From assembly GCA_035578175.1 (NCBI GenBank), contig JAQMRL010000004.1, positions 44,039,401-44,103,400 of the forward strand: a stretch of 64,000 nt of DNA. The letters run 5' to 3'. Positions 43,839-54,227 of the stretch are shown piece after piece. Every line of letters starts with the position of its first letter. Within the stretch, counting starts at the first letter, position 1. Source of the stretch: Catonia carolina. Taxonomy: Eukaryota; Arthropoda; Insecta; Hemiptera; Achilidae. The notes beneath the pieces were generated by a model that had not been told where the DNA came from, ran no database searches, and was given only the letters and a program-made list of their open reading frames with translations. The position numbers and the translations under genes are program-made.

Positions 43839-44592
43839 AAACACTGGAAAAGTTTGTATTCTGTTTACGTTCTGAACAATGGATCAAAGCTCCATACATT
43901 TATATATCGGACGAGTTAGATAGTTGTAACAATTCAGTATTTTTCTGATAGGTAACTCCACCGTAGATAAAAATTATTTTGCGAATTTTTCACTCGGGCC
44001 AGCTATTAAATGACTTTTAAATAATATAGAATACTTACCGTACGGAATAGAATTACGTTTCCAACAATATCCAGGATAAACCACTGAACACTAACTTACT
44101 AAATATTACAGAATATATTCACACAAATTTTTATCACAACATAACTGGGTAAAAAATTATCACAAATATTATACAAGACAGTTAAAATCATAGTATTTTA
44201 ACATTCATAGCTCATAACAGAAATTACATAAGTTTTTATACTTCCATAAAAACGATGACAATAAAATCCTGACCATTATGTTATCTTGAAATTTTATGAG
44301 CGTACACTAAAGTATTGTATATAAATAAAACCCAATTAAAACTGTACACATTAAATTAATGACCAAGTATGGAAAAAAAATTACATCGATTACTTACATA
44401 AAAATTGGATCAGAATATATTACCAATCACTAAAAATTTATTAGGTTATAATCTGAACTAATTAATTTTTTACACTCATGAATTTATGTTTTGTGAAGTA
44501 ACAATGTTTATGTAGTACATTATTAGATTTTACGATTTAATTTTTTTTCTACTGTAATAAACATTATTGTAAATATTTATTTACTGCAACAT
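43839..44592. other. AT-rich stretch, nothing recognised
   Basis: No supported gene or repeat. Confidence 0.5.
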
Positions 44593-44603
44593 TAATATTC
44601 AGT

Positions 44604-44997
44604 CTGCCCATAAGAGACAGGTGGAGTGTCGAATTTTATACACTCAATCTGTTCGTTACAGGGCTAAAATAAATAGTTCTGTTTCTCATCAGATGGACAG
44701 CCAATTAAATGACTGAATTATTTAAGAACAGAAGAGGTAGAGGTATAAAAGACACTAATAAGAGTTATCTCCTCTGAAAGTAATGAATTTCATTATACAG
44801 CCAGACTCTGTGGTGAATGAAGTGAAAGTGTCATTTGCAGAGTGGAAAATATGTGCTTTTCAGAGAGCCCGGTATGCTGATAAGTGTACTTTTCTATTCA
44901 GTGAGGAAGGCAATCGTAAACCACCTCACTTCTCGTTTTACTTAGTAAAACCTCCACAGGTTTAAACCAGCCTTTCGGCTGATGATCTAAACAACTA
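44604..44997 (+). mobile_element. Family B retroposon, copy 6, with target duplication
   Basis: Full-length, flanked by TAATATTCAGT (44593-44603) and TAATATTCTGT (44998-45008), 10 of 11 identical. This second duplication supports retroposition of the family. The 60-codon open frame inside is incidental. Confidence 0.8.
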
Positions 44998-45234
44998 TAA
45001 TATTCTGTAATAAAATTTCAAGTTAGGCCTACATTAAAAAAAATAACGTTAAACAAAGATATGAACGATAATACATGTGGTGTTTTCAGATTCTTACGTA
45101 ACTAGTTTAACTAGCATTTAAAAAGATTGATGAATAAATAAAAAAAATTATGTATCATTCGATGTACTCTGTATTCGATATAATTCACTAAAAACCTTTT
45201 AACAATTTTCCTTCATCAGATCAATTTTTTATAC

Positions 45235-46124
45235 TTTTTACTTTCTTTTGCCTATATGAATAGATAAAAAAGAAAGTATTGTTTTCATGTCGATTTTTCA
45301 CCGAACGTACACGTTTTCAGACCCCCTGAACCCTAAAAACCTTTTTTTAGCGATTGGTGTGTGTGTGTGTGTGTGTGTGAACAGAATATTTCAAGAACGG
45401 AACATCGTACGAACTTGAATTGAAACTTAAGTTAGATACCACTACCGAACCCGACACGAACATTTTCATCAAAATCGGTCATCCGGAAGTAGTAGCTTAT
45501 TCGTGTAAATTTTCACTTTTTTGTGATTTTCTCAAAAACGGATCAAACGATTTTTTTAATCGTCCCATTTACTGCATTTTTCATAGTCTAGCTACTAGAT
45601 AGTGTAGGCGCCATGTCTGCTGAAATTCTTAGGGAGGCTGTTCTCTTGTAGAAAAAACTGTTTATTTTTGCGGCCTTAGTATGAGTTTTAGGGTAAAATA
45701 GTACAATAAAAGTTGTAGATAATTTAAAAATCTACAACTTTTATTTCAAACATTTCTTTGTACAACGCTTATTTCAGCGATAATTTGTGATTTTCTGTTT
45801 TTTTCCACGAAAATCTGTAAAAAAAATGGATTTTTTAAGATTTCGACCTTAGTATGCATTTTACGACAAAAGTGTATTATGATCAAATTTATAGAAAATT
45901 AAAAGATCTACAATTTTTCTCAACAGGGCCTAGTTTAGCATGAAAGAGTGATTTTCCAAATTATTAAGCGAAACTAAGATAGACGTTCGTTTTGCATCAT
46001 TCACTCATGATTAAAATAAAGTTATGTTTTTGAGGTTAGTTTTTTTTATTTTTAATGTAAGATTACATTTTTCATTAGTTGGATTGGCAAGAGAAAGTCG
46101 TGTGAGTGTTCACACCAGATTTTT
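45235..46124 (+). mobile_element. Family A repeat, copy 10
   Basis: Complete but diverged. The hairpin is mutated (CCTATATGAATAGATAAA) and the (GT)n lies at 45358-45379. Both blocks are present, ending GGCAAGAGAAAGTCGTGTGA...CACCAGATTTTT. Confidence 0.88.
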
Positions 46125-46899
46125 AAATGTTCAAGAAAACTCAGTTATAAATTAAATAAAAATAATTAGTCTATAATAAAAATGTTTATCGACTCACACT
46201 AACCTCAAACATTATAATTATGTAACAGTTGTCCAAGTGAGAAATGATATATGGTATAGATCTTTCAGTCACGATAATGCTTTTTGCGTATGGATGGGCT
46301 GTGAGGATTTGTATTTCCTATTTGTATGAACAAATGGCAACAGCAGTAGATAGAAATATGTTTCTATGAATTGCGATAAAATTTCTGCTTTAACTTATTT
46401 TTTTCGGCCTTCGGGCCAGCCCAGTCAGTCAGCTGATAGAAAGTTGCCAGCTGACAGCCATTCCTGAAAAACCTCCACTGGGGAACCCTGTTCAAAAATT
46501 CATGCCGGATCATGTCAAAAAATACAGCGAAAATTCAAATTGGGTGGTTGTCAATAAAGTAAGTACAGTTGTCGATAACAAAACCTAAAAAATCCCTCTT
46601 TTTCTGAAAACTAAGTAAATGTGACATGTACTACTATGACCTAACCGGCTCTGTTTTGGTAATTAAGACATGTAGCTAACTACAAAAATACGTCAGTTAT
46701 CAATAATGGTATTTTCGAAAGAAAATATGAACTACTAAAAAATTTTGAGCGGTTAATTTAACAACTGTCCAAATTTCAAACCAGTTTTTCTCAAAAACTT
46801 CACGTGGGTTAAATTTATTTTCTTTAGTCTACACTATCCACAGTTCTTATAGAAAATAATACTTCAGGTTATATTTTTATTATCAATGCACCATTAGCG
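46125..46899. other. Intergenic, nothing recognised
   Basis: Contains a short GC-rich patch at 46407-46500 with repeated GCCAGC/CAGCTGA words but no ORF or element end. Confidence 0.45.
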
Positions 46900-47374
46900 T
46901 GTGTGGGTTAGCCGGCAGGTTCCTCAGCTGATTGTATCGGGAGTAGGCCTACCTGTACCGTTACGCGGAGCCCCGCGGGACACCAGGAACCAACCGCTCA
47001 GAGTGTTCATCCCCTTTTTTGCGTAGGCAGCATGTGGCGGCACTCAGAAGCCACACCGTATGAGGAGGAGACTTGATATTTTTCGTGAGCATTATTGTGG
47101 TGAAAGGGCAATCGTGCTGTGTGGGAGCTTGCTCTCGGGGGCGTGCATGGCTGGCTGTTCAGAGGTGGGTTTGCTCATAGAAAGGGGAAATAAAAGATTG
47201 TGGTATAGCATGGCACCTTGTTCATACCTCAAGGAGAATCAGTGCCCAAGGTCGGTGGGAAGAGGTTTTGGTTGGATTAGAGTCCCGTACACCGGGCTGT
47301 TCGGTCAGTCCAGAACCATGATCATTTCCTCTCTTCCATTAAAAAAAATTGCACTATTAGAAACAGCATTGTAA
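46900..47374 (+). other. GC-enriched block with a 104-codon frame of unknown nature
   Basis: Composition shifts from AT-rich to mixed at about 46900 and back after 47340. A frame at 47060-47374 is open for 104 codons but shows no motif I recognise (MRRRLDIFREHYCGERAIVL at its start). It might be a fragment of an element or a processed transcript; there is a short A-run at 47342-47349. No function assigned. Confidence 0.35.
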
Positions 47375-47967
47375 CGGCATTCAAAAATTAATCTTTTCTG
47401 AAAAAACTTCTTAAATAAATAAATAAAATCAAGAGACATAAATACGCTAAAATGATGTAATGGTACAGTCGTGTTTACTGTAACTTTATTAGAATTATCG
47501 AGAATGTCAAGATCTTTCATGCATTAAACGGTAATAGAATGCAACATTTGACCTTAGAAAAGAAACTTGTTTCATTAATTTATCTACATTACCCGCATCC
47601 AGCGCAGATGCAGTTTAGAATTAACTCAGAAAATAATTACTAGAAACACAAGTACAATAAATATAACACTGATTCATAAAACCCTCGACCACATTCAGAA
47701 ATCAATATTCAATACATCAACAGAAACGGTACTGTTTTATAATAACCTTGATAAGTTCACTGGTTCAATAATTACGTAATGATTTGTAGTATAAAAAGTT
47801 TCTTGACTTATTTCTAACATTTTGAAATGCCTAATTTAGTTTTATATCAGAAAAATTTATAAACTACACATCAGAAAACACGAAAAAACACTTTCCCGTT
47901 TTTATACACATTAATCCATGAACAGATTATAATCTGTTCATTAATTAATAATAGTTAATTAATTATT
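47375..47967. other. AT-rich stretch, nothing recognised
   Basis: No supported gene or repeat. Confidence 0.5.
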
Positions 47968-48129
47968 CCGGCCCGTGGTGTTGTGGTTAGCGCAACTGGC
48001 TTCTACCCCAAGGGTCCTGGGTTCAACACTCGGAAAATCTAGGCATTTTTTCATCAATAATTTATATTTTATCACCAATCATCGTGTGCATTAGCAATAA
48101 CTTGCAGAATAGTCGGACGTACAAGAAAA
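47968..48129 (+). mobile_element. tRNA-derived SINE, type 2 (copy b)
   Basis: Head CCGGCCCGTGGTGTTGTGGT, B box GGGTTCAACACTCGG, body with CACCAATCATCGTGTGCATT. Directly followed by a family A copy. Confidence 0.8.
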
Positions 48130-48676
48130 AATGTGGTGTTGAACACACACAACTTTCTCTTGCCAATACAAATAATGAACTATATTATCTAACATTACTA
48201 ATGAAACATTAGAAATAAACAAAAAACTAACCTCTAAAAACGTAACCTTATATAAACTCAGCTTATATAACCTTATAAGCTTATAACCTAAGTCATAAAT
48301 GAATGATGCAAAACGAAAACTAACCGTAGTTTGGCTTAATAATACGGAAAATCACTCTTTGACGCTAAACCAGGCTCTGTAGAGATATATGCTTAAAATA
48401 AAAGATGTAGATCTTTTAATTTCCTATAAATTTGAAATATACACTTCTGTCGTAAAATGCATACTAAGGCTGAAATCTAAAAGTCATTTATTTTTACAAG
48501 AGCAAAGCCTCCCCAAGAATTTCAGCAGACACGGCGCCTACCCTATCTTGTAGAGCATAAAAAATGTAGTAAACGAGGCGATTTTTACAAAAAATCGTAG
48601 GAGCCGTTTTTGAGAAAATTTCAAACAAGTGAAAATTAAAGGATAAACTACTACTTCCAGTTGACAGATTTTGAAA
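48130..48676 (-). mobile_element. Family A repeat, copy 11 (first dyad block deleted)
   Basis: From GGTGTTGAACACACACAACT through one dyad block, then directly to GCCTCCCCAAGAATTTCAGC, so about 200 bp of the body (one of the two blocks) is missing. It stops at TTGACAGATTTTGA without microsatellite or hairpin. Confidence 0.8.
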
Positions 48677-48845
48677 AATCCGGAAATTACCAGAAACTGA
48701 ATAGCACAATACTTGAACAGAAGACAACAACCAAAAGACATAAAATCCTGTATTCCGACGAAGAACGCCAGAAGAGATCAGAAAGATTGAAGTAATACTG
48801 GAGAAAAATCAAGGAAAAAACTTCAAGAAAAGTACTCAAACACAA
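48677..48845 (+). mobile_element. Possible LINE C-terminal scrap
   Basis: Translated text includes YSDEERQKRSERLK.YWRKIKEK. It resembles the basic end (WTEERK..H.ERM) of the LINE at 9290. Weak and short. Confidence 0.35.
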
Positions 48846-48905
48846 CAGTGATCGAAATGACACTCTTCTTTTTTAATGAACGTATGTATTTCTATGTGAC
48901 TTTAA

Positions 48906-49480
48906 CCCTTTCAGGGCCGAAACAATATTTAAAAGTTTGATCTAAAGCCATTTAATTTGAATAAGGTTGTGCAAAAAGTGCCAGCCCTTATTTCGAAAAC
49001 TTACAGGTGTAAGTTAAGCCTACCATTGCTAACCAAAATTTCAACGTTAAAGAAAAATAAAATTTCCTGTTCAAAATTAATTTATATTGTGTTCATAAAA
49101 AAAAGAAATCGTTTTAACACTAAAAATATTCAAAATAGTTTTTTTAGTTTATTTAAAACCACACCGAATGCTTGGTAATTAGCAACTACTGTGGGTTTTG
49201 GTACCTTAATGGTAGTTTTAATGTGTTAGGATTTCCAGACCCTAGCCAGGAATCGAACCCGGGACCTTTCGCTTTGTAGGCTAGCATGCTAGTCACTACG
49301 CCACGGAGGCGGTTTCAAAATACATTATTCCATTAATTTTTGTTTATAAGTTTTTTTGGAAATGTTTGGTTATCCGGACGTTGGCACCGATACATAACTT
49401 ACGTGCATCCGGTAAACCGGATGTTGACACTACGTAAAAGATATCGACGTCCTGTTTTCCGGACGTTGGTACTAAAAGGG
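48906..49480. mobile_element. piggyBac-type MITE, 575 bp, carrying a SINE
   Basis: TTAA at 48902-48905 and 49481-49484. Ends are CCCTTTCAGGGCC on the left, and on the right (complemented) CCCTTTTAGTACC, as in the piggyBac superfamily. Near the right end CCGGACGTTGG-type words recur three times (49376, 49416, 49459) as subterminal repeats. No transposase; ~170 bp is a nested SINE. A stranded piggyBac-derived non-autonomous element. Confidence 0.75.
49149..49314 (-). mobile_element. tRNA-derived SINE, type 1 (copy h), nested in the MITE
   Basis: Minus copy with complemented B box in GGAATCGAACCCGGGACC and A-box side CTAGTCACTACGCCACGGAG. Lies wholly inside 48906-49480, so it is younger than that insertion. 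Confidence 0.85.
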
Positions 49481-49734
49481 TTAAAAAGAAAATATTTTAA
49501 ATTTTATTTATAATAATGAATTCTTTCTGAGGTACATACGTAGCTCATTTGTAATGTATTTTAAATTAAAAATACATTTGTAAAAGGAGTATATAATTCA
49601 TTCATTTTGTATCATATGTTTCAGATTTTTTTTATTAAAAATAATCCTTAATTTTTCTTTTATTCTTAATACAACAATTTCTAAATGTGAAGCTAATGTT
49701 CCAAAACTTTATTTAATTGAAGGAGCGTGCAGTC

Positions 49735-50105
49735 ATCACCACAGTCCTACAGTTGACCAAGAAGATATCTTGGCCAGAGGCGCTTCAAATGTCTGCGCTG
49801 AGCCCCCCGTATCGCCCTCATGTACATGTTTTGTATGAGAGGGTTGTCATGTAATTCAAATTTGTCTTGCATAGTTGTTTCGCGACATCCATGACGTATG
49901 GGATTTGTAAGTTTTGTGCATCATTGAGTTTGTGATGTAAAAGAGGCATTGCGTTATCGTTCGTAGAATCTTGTTCTGAATCGCTTGTACACGTTTCGTG
50001 TGTGAAGGTTTAGCAGAAGGTTTGTGAAGATTGTTTTTTTTAAATAGAAAAACCAAACCGCAATTTAGCAAGTGCGATGCTAGGCATATGTGCGGAAAGA
50101 ACATA
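49735..50105 (-). pseudogene. Jockey-clade LINE ORF2, C-terminal fragment
   Basis: Minus-strand pieces read RVQAIQNKILRTIT, an IPYVMDV-like segment, ELHDNPLIQNMYMRAIRG and AQRRHLKRLWPRYLL. That is the standard order at the end of Jockey ORF2. At least one frame change. No core motifs. Confidence 0.7.
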
Positions 50106-50119
50106 CTGTTATTTTTTTT

Positions 50120-50290
50120 TATTTATTAATTTAACGTCGCATCAAATGCAAGGTCATTAGCGACGACGTTGGAGTGTAACTGTGCGTAATGAGGATGAAA
50201 TGATTTTTTTAACGTATGAAAATATGCCGTACCTGAGTGAGATTCGAACCCAGGACCGCATGATGAGAGGCGAGCACTTTACCGCCTTGT
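50120..50290 (-). mobile_element. tRNA-derived SINE, type 4 (single copy)
   Basis: Minus strand: head GGCGGTAAAGTGCTCGCC, B box GGGTTCGAATCTCACTC. The tail region has CGTCGCTAATGACC, partly shared with type 1. It is a separate tRNA-derived family or a chimera. Confidence 0.6.
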
Positions 50291-50752
50291 TACTGTTGTT
50301 ATTTATTGTGGCTGAGCTACAGACAACGGCGCTAACTCAGATTAGTATTCGACACTGAATAACTCTGATATTATTACTCAGAGACTACAGTTGAGCTTCA
50401 TTTTTTATAACGGCTATAAACTTTAATTAGTTGCGAGAAAATAATTCATCAACGTGGAAATTTCCATGTTGTATTTATACGAAGTAAATTCAGATCAAAA
50501 ATTAAAATTTTTTCATAACAAAACGTTTTAAATGTTGTGAATTACATGAGTAAAATTATAAAATTTACGAAAAAAGAAATAAATATATTTAACTATTTAT
50601 TTGTTTTTCAATTAAAATAAATAGTTACTACAATGTTAGGCTACCGAGTAGAAGGCAGGGGAAAACCGACTAACCACTAACGTCACCAAGCATAGCTTGC
50701 CCTATAGAGGTTAAAAGGGAATACATCCATAATTCATTCTCCTATTAAAATT
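50291..50752. other. AT-rich spacer
   Basis: Nothing recognised. Confidence 0.5.
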
Positions 50753-50999
50753 TTAGTGTAAAACACTCATACGACTTTCTTTTGCCAATGAAAATTATAA
50801 CATATAATAATGAACAATATAATATATGTTTAATCGTAAGTAAACATTTACATAAAAAAAACATAACCTAATTTTAATCAAGAGTGACTAAACAAATATC
50901 ATCCTCTGTTCCACATAATTATTTAGAAATTCACTAATTGACATTAAACTAAGGTCTATAAAATAAATACGAGGTGTGGCTATTAAATAACAAGACATG

Positions 51000-51440
51000 A
51001 TGCATAACAAGAGATGCTGTACTTGGCTAGGAACTTCTTGACAGATAATGCGAAATAAGCTGGCGCATTGTCTTGGTAGAGAACCCATGATTTGTCCTTC
51101 TACATTTCGGGGCGTTTTTTCCTTATTCTTTGACGTAGTTTAGAAAGTACCTCAAGGTAGTAATATTGATTAATTGTTTGACTCAATAAAAGGTACTCAA
51201 TCCCATAGATATCAAAAAAACAATCATCATGATTTACAATTTGACTTGCTCATTTGAGCTTTTTTGGCTCTCGGTAAAGTTCGGCTCTTCCAGTGCATGA
51301 ATTGGCGCTTCGTTTCCAGATCATAAGTAAAAAACCACGTTTCATCGCATGTTATTATAGTTTCCAAAAAATTTGGGTCATTTTCAGTCGCGTACAAAAA
51401 GTCAGTAAAAACTTTTTGCAAGCTTAATTTCAAACATTTT
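51000..51440 (-). pseudogene. Central part of mariner transposase (copy 1)
   Basis: DNA-cleaving DDD/E transposase fragment: first-Asp box TCDETWFFTYD, then KRQFMHWKSRTLP and RAKKAQ, a broken FFDIYGI-like beta-strand segment, GQTINQYYYLEV-like text and the second-Asp box near 51075. Stops and frame changes occur after AKKAQMSKS. N-terminal DNA-binding domain and third Asp are absent. Confidence 0.8.
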
Positions 51441-51445
51441 TGAGC

Positions 51446-51550
51446 GGCACGTGTCCTGCAGGAGCCGACAGAAGATGACTTCCAGCATTGTTTCCAACAA
51501 AAGAAAATTCCCATGGAGCGTTGTAGGGATAGAGAAAGAGTGTATATTGA
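51446..51550 (+). pseudogene. C-terminal part of mariner transposase, inverted (copy 1)
   Basis: Reads ARVLQEPTEDDFQHCFQQ, then MERCRDRERVYIEGDNK. This is the expected C-terminal tail of the same transposase, but on the strand opposite its own central part. Confidence 0.8.
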
Positions 51551-51799
51551 AGGTGACAATAAGGGATTATGTATATAAAAAAAATAAAATTTTTACAACG
51601 TCAGTCTCGTTTTTTAATAGGCACACCTCGTATGTTTAAAGTAAAAGTAGTTGGGTTTTAAATTCCTATAACTTTGATTCCCTAAAATGCATTTATTAAA
51701 ACGACAATCTTAAAAAGAAAATATTTTTTACCACGAGAGAAGAGCTTCCCCAAGAATTTCAACAGACATGTTTTTACCCAATCGTGTAAAAAATAAAAA

Positions 51800-52965
51800 T
51801 CTGGTGTGAAACACTCACACAACTTCCTCTTGCCAATACAAATAATGAACAATATAACCTAATATTAGTAATAAAACATTAGGAATAAACAAAAAATTAA
51901 ACTCAAAACACGTAAACTCATTTTAATTGTGACTAAATGATGCAAAATGAAAATCAACCTCAGTTTCGTTAAATAATAGACTACGAAAAATCAGTCTTTC
52001 ACGCTAAACTAGGCTCTGTAGAGAAAATTTCTTATAACTATGTTGCAGATCTTTTAATTTTTTATAAATTTTATTATACACTTTTGTCGTACAACGTATA
52101 CTACGGCCGAAATCTTAAAAAATCCATTTTTACCGATTTTTATGGAAAAAACCAGAAAATCACTAATTACCGCTAAACTAAGCGTTGTACAAAGTAATTT
52201 TTAGAATAAATGTAGATTTTTAAAAACGTTCTACAACTTTAATTACATACACTTTTGCCCTACAATGCATATTAAGGCCGCAATCTTAAAATAAAAACAC
52301 TTTTCTTTGAGAAACAAGCCTCTCGAAGAATTTCAGGAAACATGGCGCCTACCCTATCTTGTAGAGAATGAAAATGTAGTTAATAAGGCGATTTCCAAAA
52401 AAAAAACGTACGAGCCGTTTTTAAGAAAATTCCAAATAGGTGAAAAATGATACAAAAATTAATACTTCAGGTTGACCGATTTTAATGAAAATGTTCGTGA
52501 CGGGATCTCTAGCGGGACCTAATTTAAGTTTCAAGTTTCAACATCGTACGATATTCCATTCTTGATGTGTTTTGTTCACACGCAGACATACACGGACAAA
52601 CACACAGAACACACACACACACACACACACACATCAATGGCTAAAACAAGTTTGTGGGGTTTACGGGGTCAGAAAACGTGTAATTCGGTGAAAACTGAAT
52701 TTCGAAAAATCGATATGAAAGCAATATATACAGCAATATAAGGCCGGCCCGTGGTGTAGTGGTCAGCGCAACTGGCTACTATGCCGGGGTCCCGGGTTCG
52801 ATTCCCGGTCAGGTCTGGCATCTTTCACCTGCAAATCACCACATATCATTACCTACGCACAAGGCCAAGGCTTATATAGGCATCATCACTCAATAAAAAA
52901 ATAAATTAAATAAAAAAAAATACTTCCTTCCTATTTTATATTCATACAGGCAACAGAGAGTAAAG
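51800..52965 (-). mobile_element. Family A repeat, copy 13 (holds a SINE)
   Basis: Complete minus copy from TCTGGTGTGAAACACTCACA to CAACAGAGAGTAAAG, head-to-tail behind copy 12. The CA microsatellite is at 52576-52633. The SINE at 52743-52915 splits it just before the terminal hairpin (CCTATTTTATATTCATACAGG region). Confidence 0.88.
52743..52915 (+). mobile_element. tRNA-derived SINE, type 2 (copy c, best preserved)
   Basis: Head GGCCGGCCCGTGGTGTAGTG (A box) and GGGTTCGATTCCCGGTCAGG (B box), body CATATCATTACCTACGCACA and an A-rich tail from 52893. The tRNA-like head is the cleanest here, but the 5' GGCCCGT has no complementary acceptor strand, so it is not a working tRNA. Confidence 0.85.
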
Positions 52966-53318
52966 ATTTATTTATTTATCGGTCTTGTAAACATTACAAC
53001 AATGTTAAATTATTTAATTATATTTTCAATGGTTTCTACAGCAACATAAAAATATTTCATTTTTATCTGGTGTTTCATCTGATTAACTGCGTTTTTTAAA
53101 TCTTTCAATATTAATATCTTAGCGGCATCCGTTGCGTACTGGTTCATGTGAAATAGATGCAAAACGGATAGTTCTTGTTTCGACTACCGACGATTAATTT
53201 TTTGAAACAACGTTATGTGACATGCGAAATAAACAACGAGCATCTTGGTAAGGGAATTTCTGACATCGTTTCTCCAATCTTGCTCTAGGCCCTCGGCGGT
53301 AGCGCGACGCGACGGACG
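52966..53318. other. Spacer with a doubtful SINE trace
   Basis: GCGGCATCCGTTGCGTACTGGTT (53125-53147, quoted as positions of a head-like stretch) and GTTTCGACTACCG near 53178 vaguely follow the type 1 A/B box spacing. Otherwise nothing. Confidence 0.3.
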
Positions 53319-53440
53319 TTACACACACGCGCGCACACACACTCACACACTACAAACACACACACACATTACACACATACATTACACATACACACACATA
53401 CCTACATCACACGTATGCTTCCATACATACTACACCACGC
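53319..53440 (+). repeat. Imperfect CA-rich microsatellite
   Basis: ACAC runs broken by GCGC, TCAC, ACTA and ATAC. The 79-codon open frame across it is low-complexity Thr/His and is not a gene. Confidence 0.85.
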
Positions 53441-53699
53441 ACATGCGCAATGTTTACAAAAGGCAGATCCATTCTGCCGAGTAGTTTACAACGTGCATGT
53501 GTCTGGAACACAGACAAATGGGTCTTTTGCAGGAGGGGAACGATGTCGCCTTTTCACGACATTTTGAAGATAATAAAGAATTTAATTTATTCCTCTACAT
53601 GTTTTCTCAGAATAATTTTTCGCCAAAAATGAACGCGTTTTTACAAATGAATAACCCTATATTCATAATCTACGTGTACACAATAACTCTCCTTGTTAA

Positions 53700-54092
53700 C
53701 CCGTAATAGGTCGAAAGTTGGTTTTCTCTCCGCCTTTTGTAAATATTTAGCTGGCCATTTTGTTTGAGGTTATTTGCACGGCTGATACTTTTTAGCTGTT
53801 AGTTGTTATTACTGTCATTGTGTTGAGTGGTTGTAAATTTATTTTCGGGTTATTTATTTGTGCTATCGGGCGTTCTTTGTGGTGTCGGTCTTTCCGACCG
53901 TCGCGCGTTTAGTTACGCTAGTCTGTTTTAATCACATCTTCCAAAAACTTTTTGCATTGTACCATTATTATTGTTCCTATCATCATAATTATTTATAAAT
54001 TTAACCGTACGTTTTTTTTTAATTCTTACCATTACAGTGTGTTTTGTTTATTTCCATTTTTGTTTCTAACAAACTGTTATTTTGTACATAAT
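53700..54092 (+). other. Possible leader region before a short ORF
   Basis: Slightly GC-enriched patch with an imperfect hairpin (GGTGTCGGTC...GACCGTCGC) at 53881-53907, T-rich downstream. It could be the 5' UTR of a mobile element whose first codons follow at 54093. Inference only. Confidence 0.25.
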
Positions 54093-54227
54093 ATGGCTGG
54101 TTTTCTTGATCTTAAGATCTCTTGTGATATTTACTTTGTAAATGAAGCCTTAGACAAAATCTCTGACTATGAACTTAAAATAAGTGGGGATAAAACAGAA
54201 GAGAAGAATGCTCGAGAAAAATCATAA
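54093..54227 (+). CDS. Short ORF of unknown function, 44 codons
   Basis: Starts MAGFLDLKISCDIYFVNEAL and ends in a charged, helix-like tail (DYELKISGDKTEEKN.REKS). Amphipathic text and normal codon appearance make it look like the N-terminus of a real protein, such as a LINE ORF1 or a broken gene. I do not recognise the family and the frame ends after 44 residues. Could be chance. Confidence 0.25.
   Translation: MAGFLDLKISCDIYFVNEALDKISDYELKISGDKTEEKNAREKS

Larger units (their letters stand above)
50970..51630 (-). mobile_element. Rearranged mariner derivative, 661 bp, nested in family A
   Basis: TA-flanked (50968-50969, 51631-51632). Ends CGAGGTGTGGCTATTAAATA and (complement) CGAGGTGTGCCTATTAAAAA. 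Transposase text is present in two orientations. The central part lies on the minus strand: ENDPNFLETIITCDETWFF (first Asp), WKSRTLPRAKKAQ and a QDNAP..FALSVKKFLA-like second-Asp block. The C-terminal part (EDDFQHCFQQ...MERCRDRE...YIEGDN) lies on the plus strand at 51446-51550, next to the opposite TIR. The same arrangement is found at 63461. Confidence 0.88.
50753..51798 (-). mobile_element. Family A repeat, copy 12 (split by a mariner)
   Basis: Minus copy from TAGTGTAAAACACTCATACG. It is interrupted at the first-block region by the mariner at 50970-51630, and ends after ACAGACATGTTTTTACCCA without microsatellite or hairpin. The next copy begins immediately in the same orientation. Confidence 0.85.

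Noticed and set aside
52743..52815. Possible tRNA gene (good A and B boxes)
   Set aside because: The 5' and 3' ends do not pair into an acceptor stem, a SINE body and A-rich tail follow, and similar heads recur at 9126 and 47968.
53245..53484. 79-codon frame with Thr/His repeats
   Set aside because: Translated CA microsatellite.
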